This document shows positions 45,535 to 52,896 of a stretch of DNA of 64,000 bases, in pieces. The stretch spans positions 2,108,001 through 2,172,000 of the forward strand of contig CAXXJE010000002.1 of assembly GCA_963675055.2 (NCBI GenBank). Reading direction: 5' to 3'. The stretch is from PGYT01 sp963675055 (GTDB taxonomy: Bacteria > Bacteroidota > Ignavibacteria > Ignavibacteriales > Melioribacteraceae). Both the position numbers and the translations under genes were made by a program. How positions within the stretch are numbered: position 1 is the stretch's first letter; each line of letters begins with the position of its first letter. The notes below the pieces were generated by a model. The model searched no databases, was not told where the DNA came from, and worked only from the letters and a program-made list of their open reading frames with translations.

Positions 45535-46827
45535 ATGAAAAATACTACACTAAAAGTCCTGATAACGGTAATATTGTTGTGTACACCGTTAGTTTCAAAA
45601 GGGCAATATTGGGGCATTGCCGGTGAGATGCCTTACCCGGTTGCAGGCGCAGAAGCGGTTGTAATCGGATCAAAAATTTATATAATAGGAGGTTACTCCG
45701 AAGACCTCCAGGCAGCGACAGATATGATTCAGCAGTTCGATCCCTACACGCAAAACTGGGAAGTTGTGGGGTCAATGAGTGCAGCTCGTGTTGGACTCTC
45801 TGCAGCAGTTTATAACGATATTATTTATTACTTCGGCGGTATCAACGACAGCTCAGTTTTTATTGATTCTTTTGAGCAATTTAATTCTGTTGATAATATT
45901 CCCGGCAATATAGATTACGAGAATGATTCATTTAATCGTGAATACGCTTCCGGTGCTGTTGTAGGAAGCAAGCTCTACATATTTGGGGGGGTTCCTAATC
46001 AATTATACGACTCTTTTCAACTTCCACATCTCACCATATATGATTTCGATTCGACCAAAATAGTTAAAGAGATCGATACCTTATTCCAAACCGCTGAGAC
46101 GCCTAGCAGACAGATGTCAGTGGCAGTCGATAACGACATTTATATATTTGGAGGTGTTTCAACAACGATATCCAATAAAATTTATAAGTTCGATACGCTC
46201 ACTGATACTTTGAAAAGACTCGACACTGATCTACAAGTCCCTCGTGCCGGAGGAGCAGCCGTTTATGTGAAAAATTCGGAAGTAGTGGCAGTGTATCTTA
46301 TCGGTGGTTCGCTTGAAAGTGAGAGTGCTATTAATACAGTTGAAGTCTTTGATCTCTCCTCTGATATGTTGTCTTCCAGATATGAGGAGACATTTATAAC
46401 TCCACGAACAGATCTTATGGCAGTTGCTTTCGATGATAAAATTTATCTGTTCGGCGGATATGACGCTAACGGAAATGTAGTCTCACAGGTTGAGGTGCTA
46501 TTTACTACATCAACAACATCATCACTTGAAGAAAGTCTCGATATTCCCGACGGGTTTTATCTTCGTCAGAATTATCCGAATCCATTTAATCCTGAAACAC
46601 TTATTCGATTTGATGCCACCAAACCTGGAAACTACAGCCTTGAAGTTTTTTCGGCTTTGGGAGAAAGAGTTATTACTCTTTCTGATAGATACTATTCACG
46701 GGGGTCTTACAGCATAAATTGGGATGGACTAAACGAATTGAATAATCCTGTTCCAAGCGGGACTTATTTTTACAGACTTTCGGGTGCCGGCAAAACCATT
46801 GTGAAAAAAATGACACTGTTGAGATAA
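45535..46827 (+). CDS. secreted kelch-repeat protein with type IX sorting domain
   Basis: A ~430-residue exported protein. The signal peptide is MKNTTLKVLITVILLCTPLV...GQ. About six kelch-like blades follow (AVVIGSKIYIIGGYSEDLQA, AVYNDIIYYFGGINDS, AVVGSKLYIFGGV, AVDNDIYIFGGVSTT, VAFDDKIYLFGGYDAN), then the C-terminal sorting domain (NYPNPFNPETLIRFDATKPG ... SGTYFYRLSGAGKTIVKKMTL). Such proteins are secreted through the type IX system and held at the cell surface. I prefer the ATG at 45535; ATG 45523 is also possible and neither has a strong site. It follows the kinase gene closely. Confidence 0.87.
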   Translation: MKNTTLKVLITVILLCTPLVSKGQYWGIAGEMPYPVAGAEAVVIGSKIYIIGGYSEDLQAATDMIQQFDPYTQNWEVVGSMSAARVGLSAAVYNDIIYYFGGINDSSVFIDSFEQFNSVDNIPGNIDYENDSFNREYASGAVVGSKLYIFGGVPNQLYDSFQLPHLTIYDFDSTKIVKEIDTLFQTAETPSRQMSVAVDNDIYIFGGVSTTISNKIYKFDTLTDTLKRLDTDLQVPRAGGAAVYVKNSEVVAVYLIGGSLESESAINTVEVFDLSSDMLSSRYEETFITPRTDLMAVAFDDKIYLFGGYDANGNVVSQVEVLFTTSTTSSLEESLDIPDGFYLRQNYPNPFNPETLIRFDATKPGNYSLEVFSALGERVITLSDRYYSRGSYSINWDGLNELNNPVPSGTYFYRLSGAGKTIVKKMTLLR

Positions 46828-46829
46828 AT

Positions 46830-47639
46830 ATGACCCGAAAATTGTTATTCGGTATTATCTCGCTTTCTATCAGCGTATCTGTTTTCGCCCAGACTTTAGG
46901 TGATGTTAGAAGCAACTTCGAATCATTCGAGTATCGAAAAGTCATTGAATTGAGCAATAATATTTTAAGTAGAGATACATCGCTCGCACCGGAAGACAGA
47001 ATTGATTTGCTGACGATGAAAGGAGTTTCATTTTATTCGGTTGCCGATACCGATTCATCCCGGGCGGCTTTTATCGACCTGCTGAAATTATCACCGGAAC
47101 ATGAGCTCGATCCGGTAAGAATTTCGCCTAAGATAATCAGCTTTTACAATTCAGTGAAATCGGAATTCGAAGAAATATCGGAAGCGGTTACAAATCCTTC
47201 TGTGCCGGAAGAATTGCCTGAGCAAATAACACTATTCAATAATCAACTTTATACTAAATCTATTGTCCGATCGATTATGATTCCGGGACTAGGACATCTT
47301 TATGCCGACAATAGTATTAAAAACTGGATACTTACGGGAGTTAGTACAGCTAATCTTGGTGCCATGGTATTCTACATTATAGAAACTAATAACCGTGAAA
47401 AAAAATATCTTAATGAAACAAATGTTTCGAATATCGGAAGAAAGTATGACTCGTATAACGAGGCATATCGAATAAGAAATATTCTGATTGGTACATACGC
47501 GGCTCTTTGGCTTTACTCCCAGATCGATCTTTTATTTAATTCTGAAGATTTATTCGTTTATAGAATTCAGCCGGGATTATCGATCAGGCCTTCAAACGGC
47601 TCCACACAATTTTGTCTGGACTTTAGATTCTCGTTCTAA
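46830..47639 (+). CDS. DUF5683-type exported membrane protein
   Basis: A 269-residue protein with a signal peptide (1-21, ending VFAQ). Residues 25-110 look like helical tetratricopeptide-type repeats (FEYRKVIELSNNIL, YSVADTDSSRAAFIDLLKLS). Residues ~150-250 have the DUF5683 pattern: SIMIPGLGHLYADNSIKNWI, a helix, a charged YLNETNVSNIGRKYDSYNEA segment, then a second helix. The function is unknown; the family is common in Bacteroidota envelopes. It begins 2 bases after the kelch gene and is the last gene in the five-gene run from 41424. Confidence 0.75.
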   Translation: MTRKLLFGIISLSISVSVFAQTLGDVRSNFESFEYRKVIELSNNILSRDTSLAPEDRIDLLTMKGVSFYSVADTDSSRAAFIDLLKLSPEHELDPVRISPKIISFYNSVKSEFEEISEAVTNPSVPEELPEQITLFNNQLYTKSIVRSIMIPGLGHLYADNSIKNWILTGVSTANLGAMVFYIIETNNREKKYLNETNVSNIGRKYDSYNEAYRIRNILIGTYAALWLYSQIDLLFNSEDLFVYRIQPGLSIRPSNGSTQFCLDFRFSF

Positions 47640-47831
47640 TTGGCAAGATAAGAAGTGCTCGTAGCTATTCTGTTTTACAATTTGACACACAATAATCTTC
47701 TTTATACTGAATCCAAATAAAAATTACCACATCCAACAGATAACAAAATTATTTTAGTTTATTTACACATAAATTAATTTATTATTGGTTAGAACACCTT
47801 AATTAATTTGATGTGAAAAACGGAGGCATAA

Positions 47832-48485
47832 ATGGAAGAAAGAAGCGGACTTCCTCTTTTAGGGGACAAATTTCCGGATATGGAAATTCAGACAACACAC
47901 GGCGTTAAAAAATTACCAGACGACTATAAGGGAAAATGGGTTGTACTGTTCAGTCATCCGGGCGATTTTACACCGGTATGTACTACAGAATTTGTAGCGT
48001 TTGCAAAAAGAGCAGATCAGTTTAAAGAGCTTAATGCAGAGCTGGTTGGATTATCAATCGACCAGGTGTTCTCACATATTAAATGGGTAGAGTGGATTGA
48101 AGAGAAACTGAATGTGAACATTCCTTTTCCGATAATAGCAGATGATATGGGCAAAGTTGCTAAAGCACTTGGTATGCTTCATCCTGGGAAAGGCACTAAT
48201 ACGGTTCGTGCGGTATTTATAATTGATCCTGAAGGTACTCTAAGATTAATGATCTACTATCCTCAGGAAATCGGTCGTCAGGTTGACGAAGTACTTAGAG
48301 CGCTCAAAGCTCTCCAGATTTCGGATTCTCAGAAAGTAGCTATGCCGGAGAATTGGCCTAACAACGAACTGCTTGGTGATAAAGTAATTATCCCGCCGCC
48401 AAAAGATGTTGCAACTGCCGAGGAAAGAAAGAAATCAGCAGAAGGCTACGACTGGTGGTTTACGTACAAGAGTCTTGATAGCTAA
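47832..48485 (+). CDS. 1-Cys peroxiredoxin (Prx6 type)
   Basis: A 217-residue thiol peroxidase. The peroxidatic Cys50 is in HPGDFTPVCTTEF. It is the only cysteine in the protein, so this is a 1-Cys enzyme that must be reduced by an outside thiol. The family features SIDQVFSHIKWVEWI, FPIIADDMGKVAKALGM and the extended C-terminal arm ending YDWWFTYK fit Prx6. It removes H2O2 and alkyl peroxides in the cytoplasm. RBS is CGGAGG. A strong terminator (48515) follows. Confidence 0.93.
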   Translation: MEERSGLPLLGDKFPDMEIQTTHGVKKLPDDYKGKWVVLFSHPGDFTPVCTTEFVAFAKRADQFKELNAELVGLSIDQVFSHIKWVEWIEEKLNVNIPFPIIADDMGKVAKALGMLHPGKGTNTVRAVFIIDPEGTLRLMIYYPQEIGRQVDEVLRALKALQISDSQKVAMPENWPNNELLGDKVIIPPPKDVATAEERKKSAEGYDWWFTYKSLDS

Positions 48486-48514
48486 TTATATTTAAGATGA
48501 TTTATTATTATTTT

Positions 48515-48548
48515 GGTACTTCTGAATTTTCAGGGGTGCCTTTTTTTT
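48515..48548 (+). terminator. intrinsic terminator whose T8 tract abuts the next start codon
   Basis: GGTACTTCTGAA (48515-48526) pairs with TTCAGGGGTGCC (48529-48540) over 12 pairs including three G-U, with a 2-base loop, then eight T. The ATG of the TrpF-like gene is the next codon. Confidence 0.8.
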
Positions 48549-49202
48549 ATGGTCAGAATTAAAATTTGCTGTATCTCCTCAGTTAAAGAGGCAGAACTGG
48601 CAATCCGCGCTGGGGCAAATGCTCTGGGCCTTGTATCTCACATGCCCAGTGGTCCCGGTGTTATTGATGAAGCCGATATAGCAGAAATCGCTGCAATAAT
48701 TCCGCCGGGAGTATCGTCTTTTCTACTTACGAGTCTGCAGAATACAGATGAAATCATCTCCCAGCAGAAAAGATGCGGTACAAATACTTTACAGATCTGT
48801 GACAGTCTTGTTTCGGGCACTCACTGCGAACTTAAAAAAGCTCTTCCGGGCATATCCATTGTTCAGGTAGTTCATGTCACGGGTGAAGAATCAGTAAAAG
48901 AAGCAGTTAACATTGCTGAACACGTTGATGCGATTCTACTTGATTCGGGGAACCAGAATCTTGAAGTTAAAGAACTTGGCGGCACCGGTCGTACACATAA
49001 CTGGGAGTTAAGCCGGAGTATCGTTGAGTCGGTAAATGTTCCTGTCTATCTAGCCGGAGGGTTAAAAAGTTCGAATGTTCTGGACGCAATAAATGCTGTT
49101 AAACCTTTCGGAATTGATCTCTGTTCGGGAGTAAGAACAAACGGATTACTGGATGAAGTAAAACTCTCAGATTTTATTCAACTCGTCAGGCGGACTATCT
49201 AA
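48549..49202 (+). CDS. phosphoribosylanthranilate isomerase-like protein (TrpF paralogue)
   Basis: A 217-residue TIM barrel of the TrpF family. The general base Cys7 (KICCIS, normally KICGIT) and the acid Asp132 (AILLDS) are conserved, as is GGTGRTHNWEL. However, the anthranilate-binding Arg of the usual S-x-R loop is replaced (HMPSGPGVI), and the VQLHG strand reads LQICD. It is therefore probably not a true tryptophan-pathway enzyme; no other trp gene is near. The ATG directly follows the T-tract of a terminator with no room for a ribosome binding site. The downstream lipoprotein gene overlaps its stop by one base. Confidence 0.72.
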   Translation: MVRIKICCISSVKEAELAIRAGANALGLVSHMPSGPGVIDEADIAEIAAIIPPGVSSFLLTSLQNTDEIISQQKRCGTNTLQICDSLVSGTHCELKKALPGISIVQVVHVTGEESVKEAVNIAEHVDAILLDSGNQNLEVKELGGTGRTHNWELSRSIVESVNVPVYLAGGLKSSNVLDAINAVKPFGIDLCSGVRTNGLLDEVKLSDFIQLVRRTI

Positions 49203-49999
49203 TGTCGATTAAACTTTCACAAAACTCCAGACTTAAAAAGGCAACTTTTCTATTGGTGCTTGCACTTTTACTTACTCTCACCGGATGCAGGAAATCCAAT
49301 GAAGAAAGTACTGCGGGAAATGATCCTCGTCTTGAACTTATTGGCAAATATAAACTTGACGTACAGGAACCTTCCGGGCTCGCTCTAAGTACTGATGGCA
49401 GTTACTTGTGGACTCTCAGTGATAATTTCAGTCGTATATATAAAATTTCGTTAAAAGGAAAATTGCTGGACAGCATTGAAGTTGTTGGCTATGACATGGA
49501 AGGAATTTGCAATTATACGGATAACGGAATATTGTACATCTGCGAACGTGACAGGGAAATTGTATCGCTTGATTCTACTTTTACTGAAGTTACACGGCAT
49601 AGGTTGGACCTTTCGGGAGAATTGAATTCCGGACTCGAAGGGATCACTGCCGATCCGGGTCAAAAAAGAATATTTACGGTGAATGAAAAATATCCGACTC
49701 TGCTGCTTGAGCTCGATTCGAGTTTTACAGTTATTAAAAAAAGGGAATTGAAAATAGCCAGGGATTTATCAGGACTCGATTATAATTCAACCGCTAATGA
49801 ACTTTGGCTGCTTAGCGATGAAGACAAGATGTTGTTCCGCTGTGATAATGAAGGAAATAAACTTGATAGTTTCAGTATTGATATCCGCCAGTCTGAGGGA
49901 ATTGCGGTAGATTTCAGTAACAGTATTATCTATATTATTTCAGATTACTCCGAGTATCTGTATGTTTATAAATTCAAGGAAATTTCAAATGAATCCTAG
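49202..49999 (+). CDS. lipoprotein of the SdiA-regulated/phytase-like beta-propeller type
   Basis: A 265-residue predicted lipoprotein with signal and lipobox LTLTGC (Cys about 29). Repeated beta-propeller blades follow: PSGLALSTDGSYLWTLSDN, DMEGICNYTDNGILYICERD, GLEGITADPGQKRIFTVNEK, DLSGLDYNSTANELWLLSDE, SEGIAVDFSNSIIYIISDYS. This is the pattern of the SdiA-regulated domain, related to phytase-like esterases. Substrate unknown. It overlaps the TrpF-like gene by one base (TAATG) and ends 4 bases inside the converging DUF4956 gene. Confidence 0.8.
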   Translation: MSIKLSQNSRLKKATFLLVLALLLTLTGCRKSNEESTAGNDPRLELIGKYKLDVQEPSGLALSTDGSYLWTLSDNFSRIYKISLKGKLLDSIEVVGYDMEGICNYTDNGILYICERDREIVSLDSTFTEVTRHRLDLSGELNSGLEGITADPGQKRIFTVNEKYPTLLLELDSSFTVIKKRELKIARDLSGLDYNSTANELWLLSDEDKMLFRCDNEGNKLDSFSIDIRQSEGIAVDFSNSIIYIISDYSEYLYVYKFKEISNES

Positions 50000-50673
50000 A
50001 AATATTCCTCGTCGAAGAACAGATTAACCTGTCTTACACCATTAACGGCTTTGAATTGGTTAATGAACTCAGAACTCGAAGCCTTGGGTTTGAATCCGAT
50101 ATAGTAGGAGTATTCTGTTGCAATTCCGTCCCCGATAGACTTAACGTTGATAAGCTTAACTCTTTTGCAATATTTATTAAGTATATCCAGGTACAGTTTT
50201 TCTTCGCTGTTTCCGTTCCCGCTGAATGAAAACTGAAGAAGGAAATCTTTTTGTGATGGTGTAATTAGTCCGGTTTTGGTGAGTATGTACGAAACAATAC
50301 CTACAAAGAATGTTCCCGATAGCGCCAGCAGATGCAATCCAACTCCGGCAGCCATTCCGATTGCCAGTGCGAAAAATATAAAAATTATATCCTGGGTTTC
50401 CTTTACAGCAGTTCTGAAACGAATGATGGACATTGCTCCGACCAAACCGAATGCCCTGGCTAAATTATTTCCTATTATCATTATTACAACTGCAGTAATC
50501 ATGGAGAGAATCACCAGCGAGTTTACGAATGAGTTGAGGTATCCGGGACCCTGATAAGTTTTCCTGTAGAAGAAAGTAATAATTAATCCGCACAGGAATG
50601 CCATAAGCAGATTCTGGATTATTTGCTCAAATGATATAGTGAAATCAAATAGGGTATTAAGTTCCTGGAGCAT
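49996..50673 (-). CDS. DUF4956 membrane protein
   Basis: A 225-residue protein with about four transmembrane helices (about 20-37, 47-68, 83-106, 112-138) and a soluble C-terminal domain (about 150-225). The core GAMSIIRFRTAVKETQDIIF between helices is the hallmark of DUF4956. These proteins are commonly encoded next to VTC-domain polyphosphate polymerases, as here: the start overlaps the VTC stop by one base (TAATG). Function is unknown; a channel or polymer-handling role for the polyphosphate system is an inference from context. Confidence 0.88.
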   Translation of the reverse strand: MLQELNTLFDFTISFEQIIQNLLMAFLCGLIITFFYRKTYQGPGYLNSFVNSLVILSMITAVVIMIIGNNLARAFGLVGAMSIIRFRTAVKETQDIIFIFFALAIGMAAGVGLHLLALSGTFFVGIVSYILTKTGLITPSQKDFLLQFSFSGNGNSEEKLYLDILNKYCKRVKLINVKSIGDGIATEYSYYIGFKPKASSSEFINQFKAVNGVRQVNLFFDEEYF

Positions 50674-51464
50674 TATTGATCGTCGTCCTCATAATATGTA
50701 TGGAAAGGAGCGAATGAATCAGCTACTCCTATTAATGATTTCCGCTTAGTCGGATTCAAAGATTTAGCACGCTCAAGACAGATAGTATATTTTGATAATG
50801 ACATTCTCGTCAGATTGTATCTTGAAAGTATAGAGCTAAGCCATATCGGAAAACCTTTGCTGAATTTAACCTCGAAAATAAAATGCTTGGGCATCGAGTG
50901 ATGCAGCTCGTCGTCGCAGTACAACTCTTCCATCGACGGGAAAAGCATGTAACGCAGGTTTTTGTCGAATGTAAGTCTTAATCGTTTATCAAACTTGGAA
51001 AAGAATGCTTCACGCTCGTAAGTAATTAGTACGATCGGGCGTAGTGTTCGTTTATAGATATGATGCAGGAATTTCTCCGCGTCATCCATCGAGTTTGCAA
51101 AACCGTTGTTTGTAAGAATGTAACTGTCGAGATCCTTTGTTTTAATCAGTTCGCCAAGATTATAAAATTTTAGCGGAGACCTGTTCTTATTAATATAATT
51201 CTCGTTCTTCCTTTTTATCTCGAGGAAAACAATGCTTTCATCTTCCGGTTGGTTGTAACCCCGTATTCGAAGTTTTTTACGGATCTGAACACCGTTAATT
51301 TTTTCATGATAATACTTAAGTTTGGAAGAATCGAAATAGATGCTTCGTACAGTATACTCGGAAGCATCGTTATACTCGCTGTCAAGTTCCACGAAAGGCA
51401 TCAGTTCCTTCCGCAGAGCATTAAGCTTTGTATATTCAACAAGATATTTGTATTCCAAACGCAT
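50673..51464 (-). CDS. VTC-domain polyphosphate polymerase-like protein
   Basis: A 263-residue protein with a VTC tunnel domain: YEYKYLVEY-type start (RLEYKYLVEYTKLNALRK), YTVRSIYFDS, KLRIRGY, VFLEIKRKNENYINKNR, LRPIVLITYEREAFFSKFDK, LRLTFDKNLRYM, FIFEVKFS and SLSKYTICLER. The basic residues and acidic metal ligands lining the yeast Vtc4 tunnel, which makes polyphosphate from ATP, have clear counterparts. It lies between a HlyD-like gene (7-base gap) and DUF4956. Unlike Vtc4 it has no transmembrane segment. Confidence 0.85.
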   Translation of the reverse strand: MRLEYKYLVEYTKLNALRKELMPFVELDSEYNDASEYTVRSIYFDSSKLKYYHEKINGVQIRKKLRIRGYNQPEDESIVFLEIKRKNENYINKNRSPLKFYNLGELIKTKDLDSYILTNNGFANSMDDAEKFLHHIYKRTLRPIVLITYEREAFFSKFDKRLRLTFDKNLRYMLFPSMEELYCDDELHHSMPKHFIFEVKFSKGFPIWLSSILSRYNLTRMSLSKYTICLERAKSLNPTKRKSLIGVADSFAPFHTYYEDDDQ

Positions 51465-51471
51465 ATAGTTT

Positions 51472-52539
51472 CTAAAGTATGTTTATAAGACTTATCAAAT
51501 AGTCGCGCAGCATAATCGGTTCGCCAATAATTTCACCGCTTAATACTAATCCGGGAAGTAATGAAGATTTGTTTTTATTTACAACTGCCGAAGCTACGAA
51601 ATACTGGTTCTGCAGCCCGGATTTAATAGCTTTATCCGTACTATCTATTTCAGCTTCAATTGTTTTGTCACCGTTCATGTCCTCGAATAAAACTTTTTGC
51701 CCCGGTTTAATAAATTTATAATCACTTACTTTTATAGGGATGAAAGATATATATTCGGTAGTGTCGCTTATCGTCAGTAATGTGTCGGCCGAAAAACCTC
51801 TGTTAACAATACCCTGTACAGGCGACTGAATTGTAAGTCCTGAGAATTTTTTCTCCAGGATATCTATTTTATCTTTCAATCCGCTTATCCTGGATTTCAC
51901 CAAATTGATCTCTTCCTGTTTTGCGCCGGTTGATACTGTGCGAAGTCTTTCTTTCGCTATCTCTACATTTATATTGAATAATTCAATAGCGCTTTCCGCA
52001 ACTTCATATTCCTCTTCGGAAATTAATTGCTTCTCGTAAAGTGATTTCTGTCTTCTGAAAAGTTTCTGCTGTTCTTCAAGCTGCTTCTTTGCATATTCGA
52101 GTTTTTGTTCTTCGCTTTTTACAATCGCGTCTTTCTCTTCACTTGTATTAACCTTAAGTAATGCACTGTCTACGGCGAGATCGGCTCTGAGATCAATCAA
52201 CTCCTTTTCCGTCGTGTTTGAATAAACCAATCCGATGGTGTCATCGATCATAACGGCGGCGCTTGTATAAATCTTATCCGAAAGTGAAAATTCAACTGCA
52301 TCTCCTCGTTCAAATTGTGTAACTCCATAATTTTCACTTACACCTTTTTTATAGTTGAAGAGAGAAGTCATAAGTTCACCGTCAGGCCCTTTGACCAGCA
52401 TCCATTCTTTTGCAGGGTAAATTTTACCCTTTACAGTAATCGTATTGGGGAGTTCAATCGGAATTAACAAAGCAAGAGCTAATAATACACCGATGACAAT
52501 CCATGTAATTGTATTTTTGTTGAGAGAATTTTTCTGCAT
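51472..52539 (-). CDS. HlyD-type membrane fusion (periplasmic adaptor) protein
   Basis: A 355-residue protein with one transmembrane helix (about 11-30), a lipoyl-like half (about 35-60), a long coiled coil (about 120-240; KSEEQKLEYAKKQLEEQQKL, AKERLRTVSTGAKQEEINLV), and the second lipoyl half plus barrel (GLTIQSPVQGIVNRGF, GLVLSGEIIG). Such adaptors link inner-membrane exporters to outer-membrane channels. No ABC or RND partner is adjacent; instead the gene leads a VTC-DUF4956 operon, which is unusual. Confidence 0.82.
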   Translation of the reverse strand: MQKNSLNKNTITWIVIGVLLALALLIPIELPNTITVKGKIYPAKEWMLVKGPDGELMTSLFNYKKGVSENYGVTQFERGDAVEFSLSDKIYTSAAVMIDDTIGLVYSNTTEKELIDLRADLAVDSALLKVNTSEEKDAIVKSEEQKLEYAKKQLEEQQKLFRRQKSLYEKQLISEEEYEVAESAIELFNINVEIAKERLRTVSTGAKQEEINLVKSRISGLKDKIDILEKKFSGLTIQSPVQGIVNRGFSADTLLTISDTTEYISFIPIKVSDYKFIKPGQKVLFEDMNGDKTIEAEIDSTDKAIKSGLQNQYFVASAVVNKNKSSLLPGLVLSGEIIGEPIMLRDYLISLINIL

Positions 52540-52896
52540 TATTAAATCATTAAGATATCGTTAAGATAATATTAGCTTTTAATTTACAAATAGAATATGA
52601 TAAATCAGAGTGTGAAATCTAATTTATACTCAAAAACCGTCTAAAAATGCTAAAAACGGGATAATAATTACAAGAGTTTCTAATAATTTAACAAGATTAC
52701 TATATTTTATAAGCATATTCAATGTAAAGCTTTGTCTCCGAATTTAGCCCCTTTGTAAATGTATGACGACAAAATTATGGGAAGAATTTCGGTCTAATGG
52801 AGAAATACATTTAAAAATTGACTATAATTCGGATGCTTAATATTATTAAACGTATATATACCTATCATCATTTGTATGTGAGTTGTATTTAGATTT
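52540..52896. other. intergenic region, 357 bases, divergent promoters
   Basis: AT-rich, with no open frame of note, RNA gene or strong hairpin. It must hold divergent promoters for the HlyD operon and the M23-like gene; I could not assign boxes with confidence. Confidence 0.6.

Noticed and set aside
52540..52896. Bacteroidota-type promoter (TTTG and TAnnTTTG boxes)
   Set aside because: Only loose matches with wrong spacing; not strong enough to list.
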